Positions 54,232 to 64,000 of a stretch of DNA of 64,000 nt are shown in pieces. Each line of letters begins with the position of its first letter. The stretch's first letter is position 1. Below the pieces are notes generated by a model. The model was not told the origin of the DNA. It saw nothing but the letters and a program-made list of their open reading frames with translations, and did no database searches. Source of the DNA: Tetragonia tetragonoides (Eukaryota > Streptophyta > Magnoliopsida > Caryophyllales > Aizoaceae); NCBI GenBank assembly GCA_038025085.1, contig CM076150.1:1242501-1306500 (forward strand). The letters are read 5' to 3'. The position numbers and the translations under genes were made by a program.

Positions 54232-57200
54232 TCAGGCTATTGGTGAGCGGTTAAGCTGCAATTTGTGTGTCCTCAAGCTACAATCTTTGACCTGCATCAC
54301 ATAGCATACCATTCACGAGAAAGAGAGTCAGATAATGATTTCATAACTGCGCCATCAGTAGTCTAGTGGAATACATGTCTAGTGGAATACATGTCTCAAA
54401 ACCTAACCTGCATGGCAGCTAACATTGATAATACTTCTTTGCACCGTTCCAACGAGAACCGTTCCTTTGCAGCAACATTTGATAGTTCCACCATCAAGGA
54501 ATTCACTTCCTCAACCTACAAACAATGGATTTTTTATTAGTTAAAAAGATCTGTTGAATGTCCGGTTCTCTGCCACCTTCTAACACCCCCACCCCCTCCC
54601 TACCCCCTCCCTGGCCAGAAAGTCAACATAAGGGAGCAAGGGGAGGGAAGAGGGTAAACAAAGAACTTTCTCGTGCGCTCAGTTTATCATGCCATGTTTC
54701 GTAGATAATTCCATGTTCCAAAACTAAGTATATCAAGACATTGATCAACAGAAAACATTATCCATAAATACTTCTTGGAAGTATTAGTATATTCTTACAA
54801 GTAATTTGATCATTGACACGAAAACTTGCTCAGCAGATTGTTCCAAATAAGTATATCAAGACATTGATCAACAGAAAACATCATCCATAAATACTTCTTG
54901 GAAGTATTAGTATCTTACAAGTAATTTGATCATTGACACGAAAACTTGCAGATTGTCATAATAAGTCTATTAATTAGTTGATCAAGAAGGCAGTGTATAT
55001 ATTTTGTTATGCTAAACATCTTACTTAAATTATGTAAAATCTTGGGTGAGGAGCTTCTCATAGTAGTTTGCATAGATGATAGAACAGACTCAACAGAGGA
55101 TAAAGGGACGGTTGAAACCAAATCTTTCTACACAAAAAGATTGTTTATTAAGGATTCTCAAGTTATTGAGCTCCTTATAACCAGATGATACCTATCTAAG
55201 TTCTTTTGTACCCATCAACTGTAAAGGCAACGTCTGAGCAAAACATACTTGAATTTTCCCTTTTCTATCCACTGATCAAGAAAAGGTATCCTTGAAGATG
55301 AAAGAGAGAACAAAAGGTACACAAGACCAAATCTCCATACTCCATTCTGTGTGACTATGCATGTACCCCGAAAAGTATGAGGGCTTATAATGAAATTTGT
55401 CTTGTACTTATCTGATTTTTCCACTGACTAGTACATATTGCCTGTACTAGGTAATTATAGAACAAGACTATGGCTCTCCCGTCTCCCTCCTTCCCCGCCT
55501 AGACTGTCTCAACTGGCTATGAGATCATTTCAGCATTACCACAATGAGAGCTCTCTACATCTTACCTTTGGTTTAATTGAACATCTGTATCCTAACATAC
55601 TGAAGGCACTTTGTCTTGTTCACAGATTGCAGCATGAGAAGCCATTGACAACTCTTCTTATAGCCCAATTACAACTTTTAACACTGTCCCAGAATGCATC
55701 CCTTCATAGAACAATTGCAGACCCACAGACCCACTCAAGTCCCTGAAGCAGCCAAATTTTATAAAACCCAAAGGCCAAGTTGGAGCCTGGAACGGTTCTT
55801 CGCCATGTGTCCCCTTCTCTTCGTGCTCACTCAGCATAAAGCTAACTCTCTTATCCTGCTTTAGCTTGGGCTTTTACTTCATGGAACAAGTTGATTCTTC
55901 TTAGCTATACTAGGGCTTAGTGCCATTCGAAATTGCGAGTTTCTATCAAACCAAGGACTCAGGAGCTAACAAAGACAAGGAGCGAAATGAAGGGATACAA
56001 TCAATCCAGCCGATACTGATGCTGATAGATCAGGATATTTGTTTCATTCAGTCGTGGTCTTAACAAACCAGGGATCTCACTCCTGCTGCTGATTCGCACA
56101 TTTCTCGCTTTGCGCATTCTCTGCCATCAATCCGATTCTGGGCATGCCCCTGAGACGTCTGTCCTTACTGTGGTTCTTCCATTGGAATTGATCACTACGG
56201 GATTTACATTATACGCAACAGAAGCACCTAAAGTACTAAACACAATAGTTATTAGTTTGGTAATGGTTGGAGCAGCAAACTCCGATTCAGCCCAAAAAAT
56301 GGGTAGGGGTCAAGACGCTGTCGGGTGCCAGCGGCTGACTCAAATGCCCCCCGAACCGCGCCAAATGGTAGGATATTACACAGCCCAGTAGCTCTGCCAG
56401 GGGGACGCGAGAGCACCTTGATCAAAAGCTCCACTGCTCTGAATAGTGAAAAAGACTTTTCCAAATTCGAACAAAATTGATAGAGAATCTCATCTGCCCA
56501 CGCATCTAACCAACTCGCGTGGTTCCTATCACAACTTGGAAGTAGGAAGAGAAAATGACATACCCTCTATGCCGGTTACTCAAGCCACATACAAAACCAA
56601 TATAACACTCAAATTCTTGGCTCAACAGAACGCCTAAATTGCACCCTAAAAACAGCACGCCTTAAAAGATGAATTAATTTCGGTCTGGTGCTTAGCTGGT
56701 CATCCACCATGTCCCAATTAGATTTCTCCCTCCTTCAATACGCCTCAAAGATGTCAACTACAGTAACTACCGTTTATGTTGTGCTTGGTTTCCTACCTCA
56801 TCCAACTTCAACTTTCTGTTAGTAGCTCACAAGAGAGATTAGGAGCTGAGAACAAGAAGACACCACAAAAGACTCCTTCGAAAGGCAAATACAGTAATTA
56901 AAGAAGACATCCGAGTGAATAAGACAGACCATGAGCTTAGAACAACAACAATAACAAAGCAGTGCAGAGGCTCACCCCAACAGCATATAAAGTGATGAAA
57001 ATGACACCTGATTGTTTGAACAATCTATACGGCTCTATCCCTTTCATAATTTTAACCCTAAGATTTCTTTATCTGCTCCTGTGGTTTAAGTAGAAATTTA
57101 CATTATGCCGATATGGCATTTGTTTTATAAAACTTAAGTATCACAATATGTACCTAGTGCCAAAATATTCACATTGGCGCCGTATTTTGAAGCTTGTTTA

Positions 57201-60200
57201 TTTTATATAGAACGAAAACCTACAAGCAGCAAGTTGATTGTAAAGACTAAGGAGAAAGTATACCGTTGTCAAAAGAGAGCAAGTTGAAGTTGCCATTGAA
57301 TGCATCACATCAATAGCAGAACCAACAGCTTCCTTCACACTCTGGATATCTGCCTGTTAATCACAGAAAGAAAATAGATCATTATGAAGGTGTATAATGA
57401 TTTCACAGTGTACCTTATATAAGATATTCCACCAACATACAGTTGCTCCTCCAACTACTGGAAGGCGGAGGGTGCTAGCCTTCAAGGCCTCAGTAGCTCC
57501 TTGCAAAGAACTGGAGTGGTCTTCTTCTAGGTGGGACCACTCTTCCAAATAGGCTATCTGCGTTCATGAAACAGCCATGTCAATCAGTTACAGAAACTCA
57601 TCCAATGACCAAACATGAATTTATATTTTAGAAAATTAAGCATTTTCAAGAGCTTATTCAAGAACCTTTAGCAGTTTCAACTTTCAAACTTAAAATAAAA
57701 ATAGTATGACGATGAAATGTGAAAGTTGAGGTCCTCTAAGAGGGGTTATTTTCCCTCTTTTTTCTATCTTTTTTTAAATAGTATTGGAATTATGTCGGTC
57801 ATTTATGTAGATGTCAAATCATCATGAAGATACAACCATCACAAACAGTCAAATCTGAGTATCTGACCACCAAGGAAAGAGTATCAGTTTCTTCGTCTCT
57901 TTATTTCCTCCATATGCATTCTTATTTGCTTAGAGCTGTTATCAGACACCTCTTTGTCAAAGTGGATGAATCATGTACTCACTTAATTTCCATCAGAAGA
58001 GGTATACAGTTCTAAATTTCTACTTTCAATCAGCAATGGTAAATTTATTACAAGAGGGAGCTTCTGGAAGTACAGTCCATTGTGTTCCCTGGTAGATATG
58101 ATTAAAAATATATATAGGTTTACTCTACTGAGAGTGGTCAATGATTTAAGTTTCACCACAGATAAACCCATGACAAACTAACAGAAAAACAACTGAAACA
58201 AGCGGAGATCCAACAAGTTGATAACCAGATAATTTAATTCTTTTAGGTGCAACATTACTGGAAAAGGTAGAGATGTTAATTTTTTGGAACAATAATGCAG
58301 CTGAGGATACAATTCTTACCTGTCCTCTAAGGATGGAACTAAGCTTCAGCTTTTGCCTCAGCAGTTGTACTTGTGTTCTTTTATGTCTGACGGAATCTCG
58401 CAGAGCCACTATTGCTATCCATCCATTCCACAGATTCTTCTGGAACATCCAAAAACAATTGATTGCAGAATTATTAAAACATATACAATCTACCAAAATC
58501 ACATGTAGCAGATTTTATTCTAGACAATCCACTTAAAACTTCAAATTAAATATAATGACAAGAATAAAAAAGAAGAAAAATAACCTCCTCTTAAACATGT
58601 CTATGTAGAGCTCAGACTGGACACAATGAAGCATATAACTGTCAACAACCCCGAGGTGGTAGTTCAATTGGCCGTAAGACCTCTGAGATCTATTCCAGAG
58701 GTACCAAGTTCGAGCCCCCGCAGGGCCACTGGAGATTTTCCTGGTGTAACTTCAGGCCCATGGTAACTGAAGCAAAGCTTAATGCCACACAATTTTTTTT
58801 AGATAACATGGGTGTTCAAGCTTAGCTTCACTAATCCCATGGGCCCTGAAGTTAAGGACCAGGAAAACCTCCAGTGGCCCTGCGGGGACTCGAACTTGCC
58901 ACACAATCATGACAATCTCACAATTTAGGGGTACACACAAGGATAAGAACTCAAAACAATCTCCAGAAAATGTTATCAGTATCACACTGCAAGATCTTAC
59001 TCACACACAAGGATAAGAACTCAAAACAATCTCCCAAAAATGTTATCAGTATCACACTGCAAGATCTTACTCAGTTTCTCAACATCATGCAACTTATTGC
59101 TCCCTACCCCAACGCATCAAACATTCTGATTTAGGATGTCATAGATCGTCTCTCAAACTTTTCGCCTTAAAATCCTTCACAGGTATAAGACAGAAAATGC
59201 CACATTAATTTATTTAACCTTATTTTTTCTGTTCCCAACGATTTATAAGTCTTATGAGACAGAGTAACGCATATTGATAAAAAATGGAGTGCTCCACAGC
59301 AATCAACTCAATGAATTTCAATCAATATTCAGTAGAGCTTGATCTAATTCAGAGTAGCAAAATCCCACTAATGACATTTGTTTCGTGCAGTCATTCAGAA
59401 TAAAATATGGATTTTAAGTATTTAACTTTGCCTGGACGCTTTGAATATTAAAAGATTTAGCCAAAAATATCCATACATCTTGCAAATTTGAGATACCAAG
59501 TAATCTTGCGAATCTCAGACTCTGGAATTGCAACATGCCCTCAGCTGACATCTGATTTTCAATCAGATCAACACGTATGTATTCTGGCAAGTTTAGGTAC
59601 AAGCACGGAAGCTTGTAATGTTACCTAACTTTCAGCTCACGAGTAATTTCGTGCTTTGCCTTGGTGGTAAATTACCAGTGCAGTACACTTAGAGTCAACA
59701 CAGGAGCCCCATAAAGGTCAAGCACACAACATCAGTTCACCGGCATATTAATTTCATATCTCTCTTAGCCAGTACCATACATAAGGCAATTAGACCCACC
59801 TTGCTAAGCACTCTTCTTAGATAATAAATTATTATGAAAAATCACATCCATGATTGGAAATAAATGAATCAAACACAGTTCTTGAGCTCCAAATAATGGT
59901 TTTCGCTGATATACCAATTAAGAATTTCCTCCTCTAAAATTTACAAATACGCCATATGTTTATTCGTGTGCAGCTTACCCAAGGATTAGGTTGTTGGTAT
60001 GCCAAAAGAGAATTGTGTTGCTCGACCTTGATTTTAGCATGTCATTTGAAAAACATAGACTTTTGATAAAGAAAAGATATTGTTTTAGGGTACTAGAAGA
60101 AGAAACTGTTTTGGACAAATGCTTCTTTAGATGTAGAGGAAATTTTGTTTGACAAGTGCTGGCTCTCGTTACCTTATGGTAACGGCCACCTGTGTTTCTT

Positions 60201-63200
60201 AAAGCTATCACTCCTACTGCAGCGAGATTTGTAGGTCGAGTAAATTGATCTTTGCTCTGTTGGAGACTGTTGTCCTTACTTCAATTTGTGCACTGCTGTT
60301 TCATGTCGAAATTCTCTCTTTCAGATCTTTGCTCTGTTGACTGTTGGAGACTATTTTTCTTAAATTCATATTGTGCACTGCTGTTTTATGTCAAAAATCT
60401 CTATCGCCCCCCTCCCCCACCCACCCACAGAGTACATTCGACAAGCCACAAGCATCTGACCTTGAAAGGGGAACTTCTCTACACCAAGTTACACTAGAGG
60501 GTTTCAGCTTTCAGTTGTGTCTTTATCAAGTAAATGGTTTGAAGAATAAGTTAGTTCCTCTCCTCTGTGTCTTATATATCTCCACATGATAAATCATTTC
60601 CATATGTGAGGTAGCTTGACAACATTTTCACTCTCTGTACAACATGGCATGCTCCTTCCACTCTTCAAAATTAGTTGGCTTGCTGATTATTAGACTGCAA
60701 TTTTGAAGTAGCTTTTAATCTGGGATCCTACATCCCCAAACTATACTCTTAAGGCCAGTGCTGAGTGGAATTCAGTGCCACAAGAGGCACATAAATACTA
60801 CAGTACAAATTTCTACGCAGTAGGAAACACATATATGAAGGAGAGACAACAAATATCACCATTTTACCACAATACTCAGTACTCAAAACTCTTTGTTTGG
60901 CATGCCACACCTATGTCAGACACGACACTCATAGGATACACCACAGGAACTGATATCCATGACTTTTGGAAACTGATCAGCATGCATGGTCAGGTGAAGG
61001 GGTTTGATTAGGGAAGATTGAACGCATAATACAAATGCTTGACCCTATGTCCCTATTGGCAAACGAATCAATAATTATGACATGCATGTTTAAGCACATT
61101 ACACTAATCTTTATTGGAAACCTATGAGAGCTAATCCTCATAGCCACATCCAAGGTCAAGAAAAGTAGGACACTTGTGATTCTGAAAAGTAGAGACGCTG
61201 TTTCGGTATGACCCTTGATCCTATGCGCAACGACCAGCAACAACTTCACAGTAAATAAGATGCCGAAAATGAACATTATGGAGCGGAAAAGGAGCACCAG
61301 TGTCAAAATTTATTAGATAGACGCGATTCCCTATCAGCCACTAACTGCCTTATGTGTCAAACAATCACTCCTGATTTATTAGGAAAGTGGAATCCTTGTC
61401 TAATAAGTTACTTGTTACTATTCCCTGCTACGCTGTTACTATTTACCTTCTTCTGCAAGTAAGAAAAGCTTATATTTAGTGCATCAAGTTTCAGATAGAG
61501 AAACTTTGATGATATGCTCACATGAGAGTGTATTAACATATTTGGTCAAATACATCTAATTCAACTAAGAGAAATGAAAGAGAAGGACCAAACACAGAAG
61601 AGCTACTTGTGAAGTTGTGGGGGTGGAGCATTGACCAGGCAGCCAATGCCTCTCAAAGGATTTACACCAACATTCCTCTTTTCTGTTTCTTTCACATGTA
61701 GCAAAGTTTTAAATAGCTTGTATGAGTTCACATATATTAAAGGCGTTAGGCTAAGCTGGACAAAGCAAGAAGCATTGTTCAAAATGCAGCCAATATCTCC
61801 CAACATCTGAACATTAAGACTTCTGAGATTTCAACTAGAGGCCCCGGTTCAAGTCTCTTCAGGGCCACTGAAGGTTTTTCTGGTCGTTAACTACAAGGCC
61901 CATGGAATGTTATCTAAAAACAAAAGATCTCAAACTTCACCAAATATTGATGGATGTCCCAAAAGAAGGTCTTAACAACCTACTAAACAATCACACTACA
62001 TGATAAAATCAATTTAGATACGCCCCCCCCCCCCCGATAAAGCGATAATGGAAGACCATGATGTTGCACTTTTCTTGTTCCCTCAGCAAAATTCCTAACA
62101 ACAACTGCATCATTTTCGTTTGAAGAAACCTTTGAATTCCTTCCTCCATCAAGAATCAGTAGTCACATCACTCGTCTAAGTCACCCAATTACTTTATAAG
62201 ATGAAGCACGGAAATACACATTTATATTAAAATGAAACAAACACTTAATGAAGCCTTATTCACTACACAATCTGTCCAAGAGATAAAGCACGAGTGTAAT
62301 TAGCTAATTACATACGGGCAAATTCATCCAACCAAAAACATTTCATTGCCCTTCCCTACAAGTTAATAAGTTTTATCGGAGTGCATATGCCATAAAGTCA
62401 GGGGAGACGATATTGAATAAGTGAAAAGTTGTGGCTTGTGCGGTAATTGGCCTAATGGCATCCAAAAAACCTCTCTTATTGCGCATATTCGTCAATTGGA
62501 GTAATTACTTTTCTTCAAAAACTGAATACTTTGTAAAAGTAAAACCATGCAAATAACAAATATAAGTTGAAAGAATGAACAGATAATCGTATTTTACCTC
62601 AGCAATTCGTCTTTGCACTGACAAGGCAGCATCTGCTCTAGCATTTACAAACCGCCACTGCAAGTGTCTGTTATAAAGAAGTCTCAACTGGTGGACATCA
62701 ACAATTCGATTCTCCCCAACTTTGCCCCTTCGAACATCAACTGCAAAGCTCAGAACGGATGGTGAATCCCAAGGACTACCAACCAAGGAACCACCTATGG
62801 AACTTCTCCCCCGCGACGGACTAAGCCCCCTCATAGGTGAAGCTGCTGAAGGTGTGAGCTTACTAGGTGATGCCGCCCTAACTGCCCCTCGAATAGGTGA
62901 TGACATTGCCCTGGGAGATGACATAGGGCCATCGCTGAACTTTCTTGACTGGCTTAACTTAGGAGGTGCAACAAATTTTGATGTTGGACTTGATGGCAAC
63001 CCCAATCCAGGATCCTGTAGTCGTCTCAAACGCATATTAGTCTCCTGCCAGAATCTTGCAGAGGCAACAATGCCACGGGAACCACTTCGTGATTGGGACC
63101 CACCATTCATGTCCTGTGCTCCCGAAGTGCTACCAGAAGAAACACTCTCCGTATCAGAAGCAGTAAGATCAGAACGCACTGAAGACTCATTCGCATCTGT

Positions 63201-64000
63201 ACCACCCCTAACCCCATTTACATCACCATGTCCCGAGTCAAGATTTAATATCCCATCAAATGATACCCTTCCACTCTCATCAAGCAATGAGCCTTGTAAT
63301 GCCCTAGCGACCACACTAGATCCAATAAACCCCTTGTCCTCATCAATAGAACGGTCTAAACTCCTCGAAAGCATATTAAATTGCCGGGTTCTTGCAGGCC
63401 ATCTATGCTGATCACCAGGCTTTGAATTCTCAACCTGATCTCCACCTCCACCTCCTCCCCCACCACCACCACCACCACTATCAACCTTCCCCCTCAAAGG
63501 GGTACTCCTCCTTCGCTCAGGCGTCCCCTTTCTAGCACTATTACTATTAACATTACCACCCTGATTCACAGCCTTAGTCTTACTAATCGGAAGCGAAAAC
63601 GCCTCCCCTTGAAAAGAAACAGATAAACTCCTACTTGAGGTCAAAAGGAGCTTAGTAGCAGCTGAAATTTCACCAGCATTTCCCACAGATGGTGCAGGTT
63701 TAGGTGTTGCAGATCGCCTTCGGTCGACAGACTGGGACCTTTTAGGGGTTGTTGGTACATTATTTCTAGTAGTTCTTGATACCATAGGGGAAGGGAATCT
63801 CCTAGAAACTGATGAAGATGCTGATGAACTTGAAGTTGAAGTAGTTGTTGTAGTTGTAGTAGTTGTACTATTACTTGAATTAGAAGGAGACATAGACATA
63901 GACATGTACCTTGAAGGAACTTCTCTCGCTCTTGGCCTTCTGGGTTGATTTTGAACTCCATTTTCTCTCTCTGAAGGCAACAATGGTGGCCTTGTTCTGT
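54232..64000 (-). CDS. QWRF2-like: QWRF-motif family protein (QWRF2-like), 5' end outside
   Basis: Six exons in the window on the minus strand: 64000-62598, 58439-58320, 57557-57441, 57353-57264, 54515-54408 and 54291-54232, with GT...AG borders and continuous phase, about 631 aa. The start codon lies beyond the right edge; the frame is already open at 64000 ([16 protein letters not shown]). Exon 1 is a basic, Ser/Pro-rich disordered region with Thr/Ser runs and a 12-residue Gly run. It includes SRFPSPM-like and SRSLDRSID segments and ends with the family hallmark [16 protein letters not shown]. Exons 2-6 encode the coiled-coil part ([71 protein letters not shown]), matching Arabidopsis QWRF2 and the related microtubule-associated AUG8/EDE1 group. 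Members of this family are associated with microtubules. No lesion is seen. Confidence 0.93.
54725..54960. repeat. ~120-bp tandem duplication in QWRF intron
   Basis: aagtatatcaagacattgat ... cttcttggaagtattagtat ... ttgatcattgacacgaaaac appears first at about 54725-54840 and again, with few changes, at about 54847-54956. It lies in the intron between exons 4 and 5. Confidence 0.85.
55790..56640. other. Possible mitochondrial DNA insertion (NUMT) in QWRF intron
   Basis: The composition changes abruptly from AT-rich intron to balanced-GC sequence with runs such as ggggtcaagacgctgtcggg and gccccccgaaccgcgccaaa. This resembles intergenic DNA of plant mitochondrial genomes. A 93-codon ORF at 56110-56391 has no family I can name. 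The identification rests on texture only. Confidence 0.35.
58641..58782 (+). mobile_element. tRNA-derived SINE, full-length copy
   Basis: Begins near ccccgaggtggtagttcaat (A-box-like) with gttcgagcc (B-box) near 58710. The body reads agggccactggagattttcc...ttcaggcccatgg...gaagcaaagctt. Its 3' end has been joined by the next copy in opposite orientation. Confidence 0.75.
58794..58896 (-). mobile_element. Same SINE family, 5'-truncated, inverted
   Basis: Minus-strand copy: cgagtccccgcagggccact ... acttcagggcccatgggatt ... aacacccatgttatct plus A tail. Flanked by the 11-bp duplication tgccacacaat (58783-58793 and 58897-58907). It was inserted at the 3' end of the copy before it, giving a head-to-head-like inverted pair. 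Confidence 0.85.
58927..59072. repeat. ~68-bp tandem duplication in QWRF intron 1
   Basis: acacacaaggataagaactc aaaacaatctc... atgttatcagtatcacactg caagatcttactca is repeated twice in direct succession (about 58934-59001 and 59003-59070), with only a couple of differences. Confidence 0.88.
60250..60405. repeat. ~80-bp tandem duplication in QWRF intron 1
   Basis: tttgctctgttggagactgt...tgtgcactgctgtttcatgtc is followed by a second copy starting at about 60327 (tttgctctgttgactgttgg...tgtgcactgctgttttatgtc). Confidence 0.75.
61815..61925 (+). mobile_element. SINE copy, older
   Basis: Same family as 58641-58896: ggttcaagtctcttcagggc cactgaaggtttttctggtc ... caaggcccatggaatgttatct followed by an A-rich end. 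A-box and B-box are partly mutated. Confidence 0.7.

Noticed and set aside
62722..63411. 229-aa plus-strand ORF
   Set aside because: It is an antisense shadow of the QWRF exon 1 and has no recognisable motif.

Overview
The window is nuclear DNA of a flowering plant, most likely a eudicot. It holds spliced plant-specific genes (an NPY/NPH3-family gene, a QWRF-family gene and a pair of F-box/FBD/LRR genes) set in a dense, nested transposon landscape. The species cannot be named from the sequence alone.

Layout. 1-4.2 kb: LTR-retrotransposon debris (a Gypsy-type LTR, then the 3' end and LTR of a Copia element on the minus strand), a 1.3-kb long-TIR element and a small Stowaway-like MITE. 4.86-11.07 kb: a probable PIF/Harbinger-type element split by a nearly full-length but decayed L1 LINE with a perfect 19-bp target-site duplication (TSD). 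13.2-18.8 kb: an intact four-exon NPY gene (BTB/POZ-NPH3, about 623 aa). 19.8-22.2 kb (minus): an F-box/LRR/FBD gene with one frameshift. 23.0-25.9 kb: a threefold nest, with an RTE LINE inside a long-TIR Mutator-like element inside a probable hAT-like element. 27.8-36.2 kb: a second, dead F-box copy broken by stops, a 1.37-kb solo LTR and a 3.4-kb chromovirus-type LTR unit. 36-47 kb: LINE fragments, including a LINE inserted in a LINE, plus SINEs and hairpin MITEs. 47.3-53.4 kb: a Harbinger-like shell containing a 5.1-kb, apparently intact Mutator-like element (MULE). 54.2-64.0 kb (minus): a six-exon QWRF gene whose start codon lies just past the right edge, with introns carrying SINEs, tandem duplications and a possible mitochondrial insert.

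The most interesting locus is the MULE at 47722-52870. It encodes a three-exon protein that joins a FAR1-type DNA-binding region, a MULE transposase and a C-terminal OTU-type cysteine protease. It carries matching arrays of a 33-bp repeat, each unit a palindrome centred on CCATGG, just inside both ends. One array lies within intron 1 of the transposase gene. A (TTA)n tract of about 1 kb and a convergent orphan exon fill the other half.

The two F-box copies share downstream sequence and appear to share a distant 5' untranslated exon (27.05-27.2 kb and 46.8-47.0 kb). If so, most of the transposons between 22 and 47 kb sit inside very long 5'UTR introns of this duplicated gene pair. All calls come from reading the sequence. 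No database search was possible, and family names rest on motif recognition.
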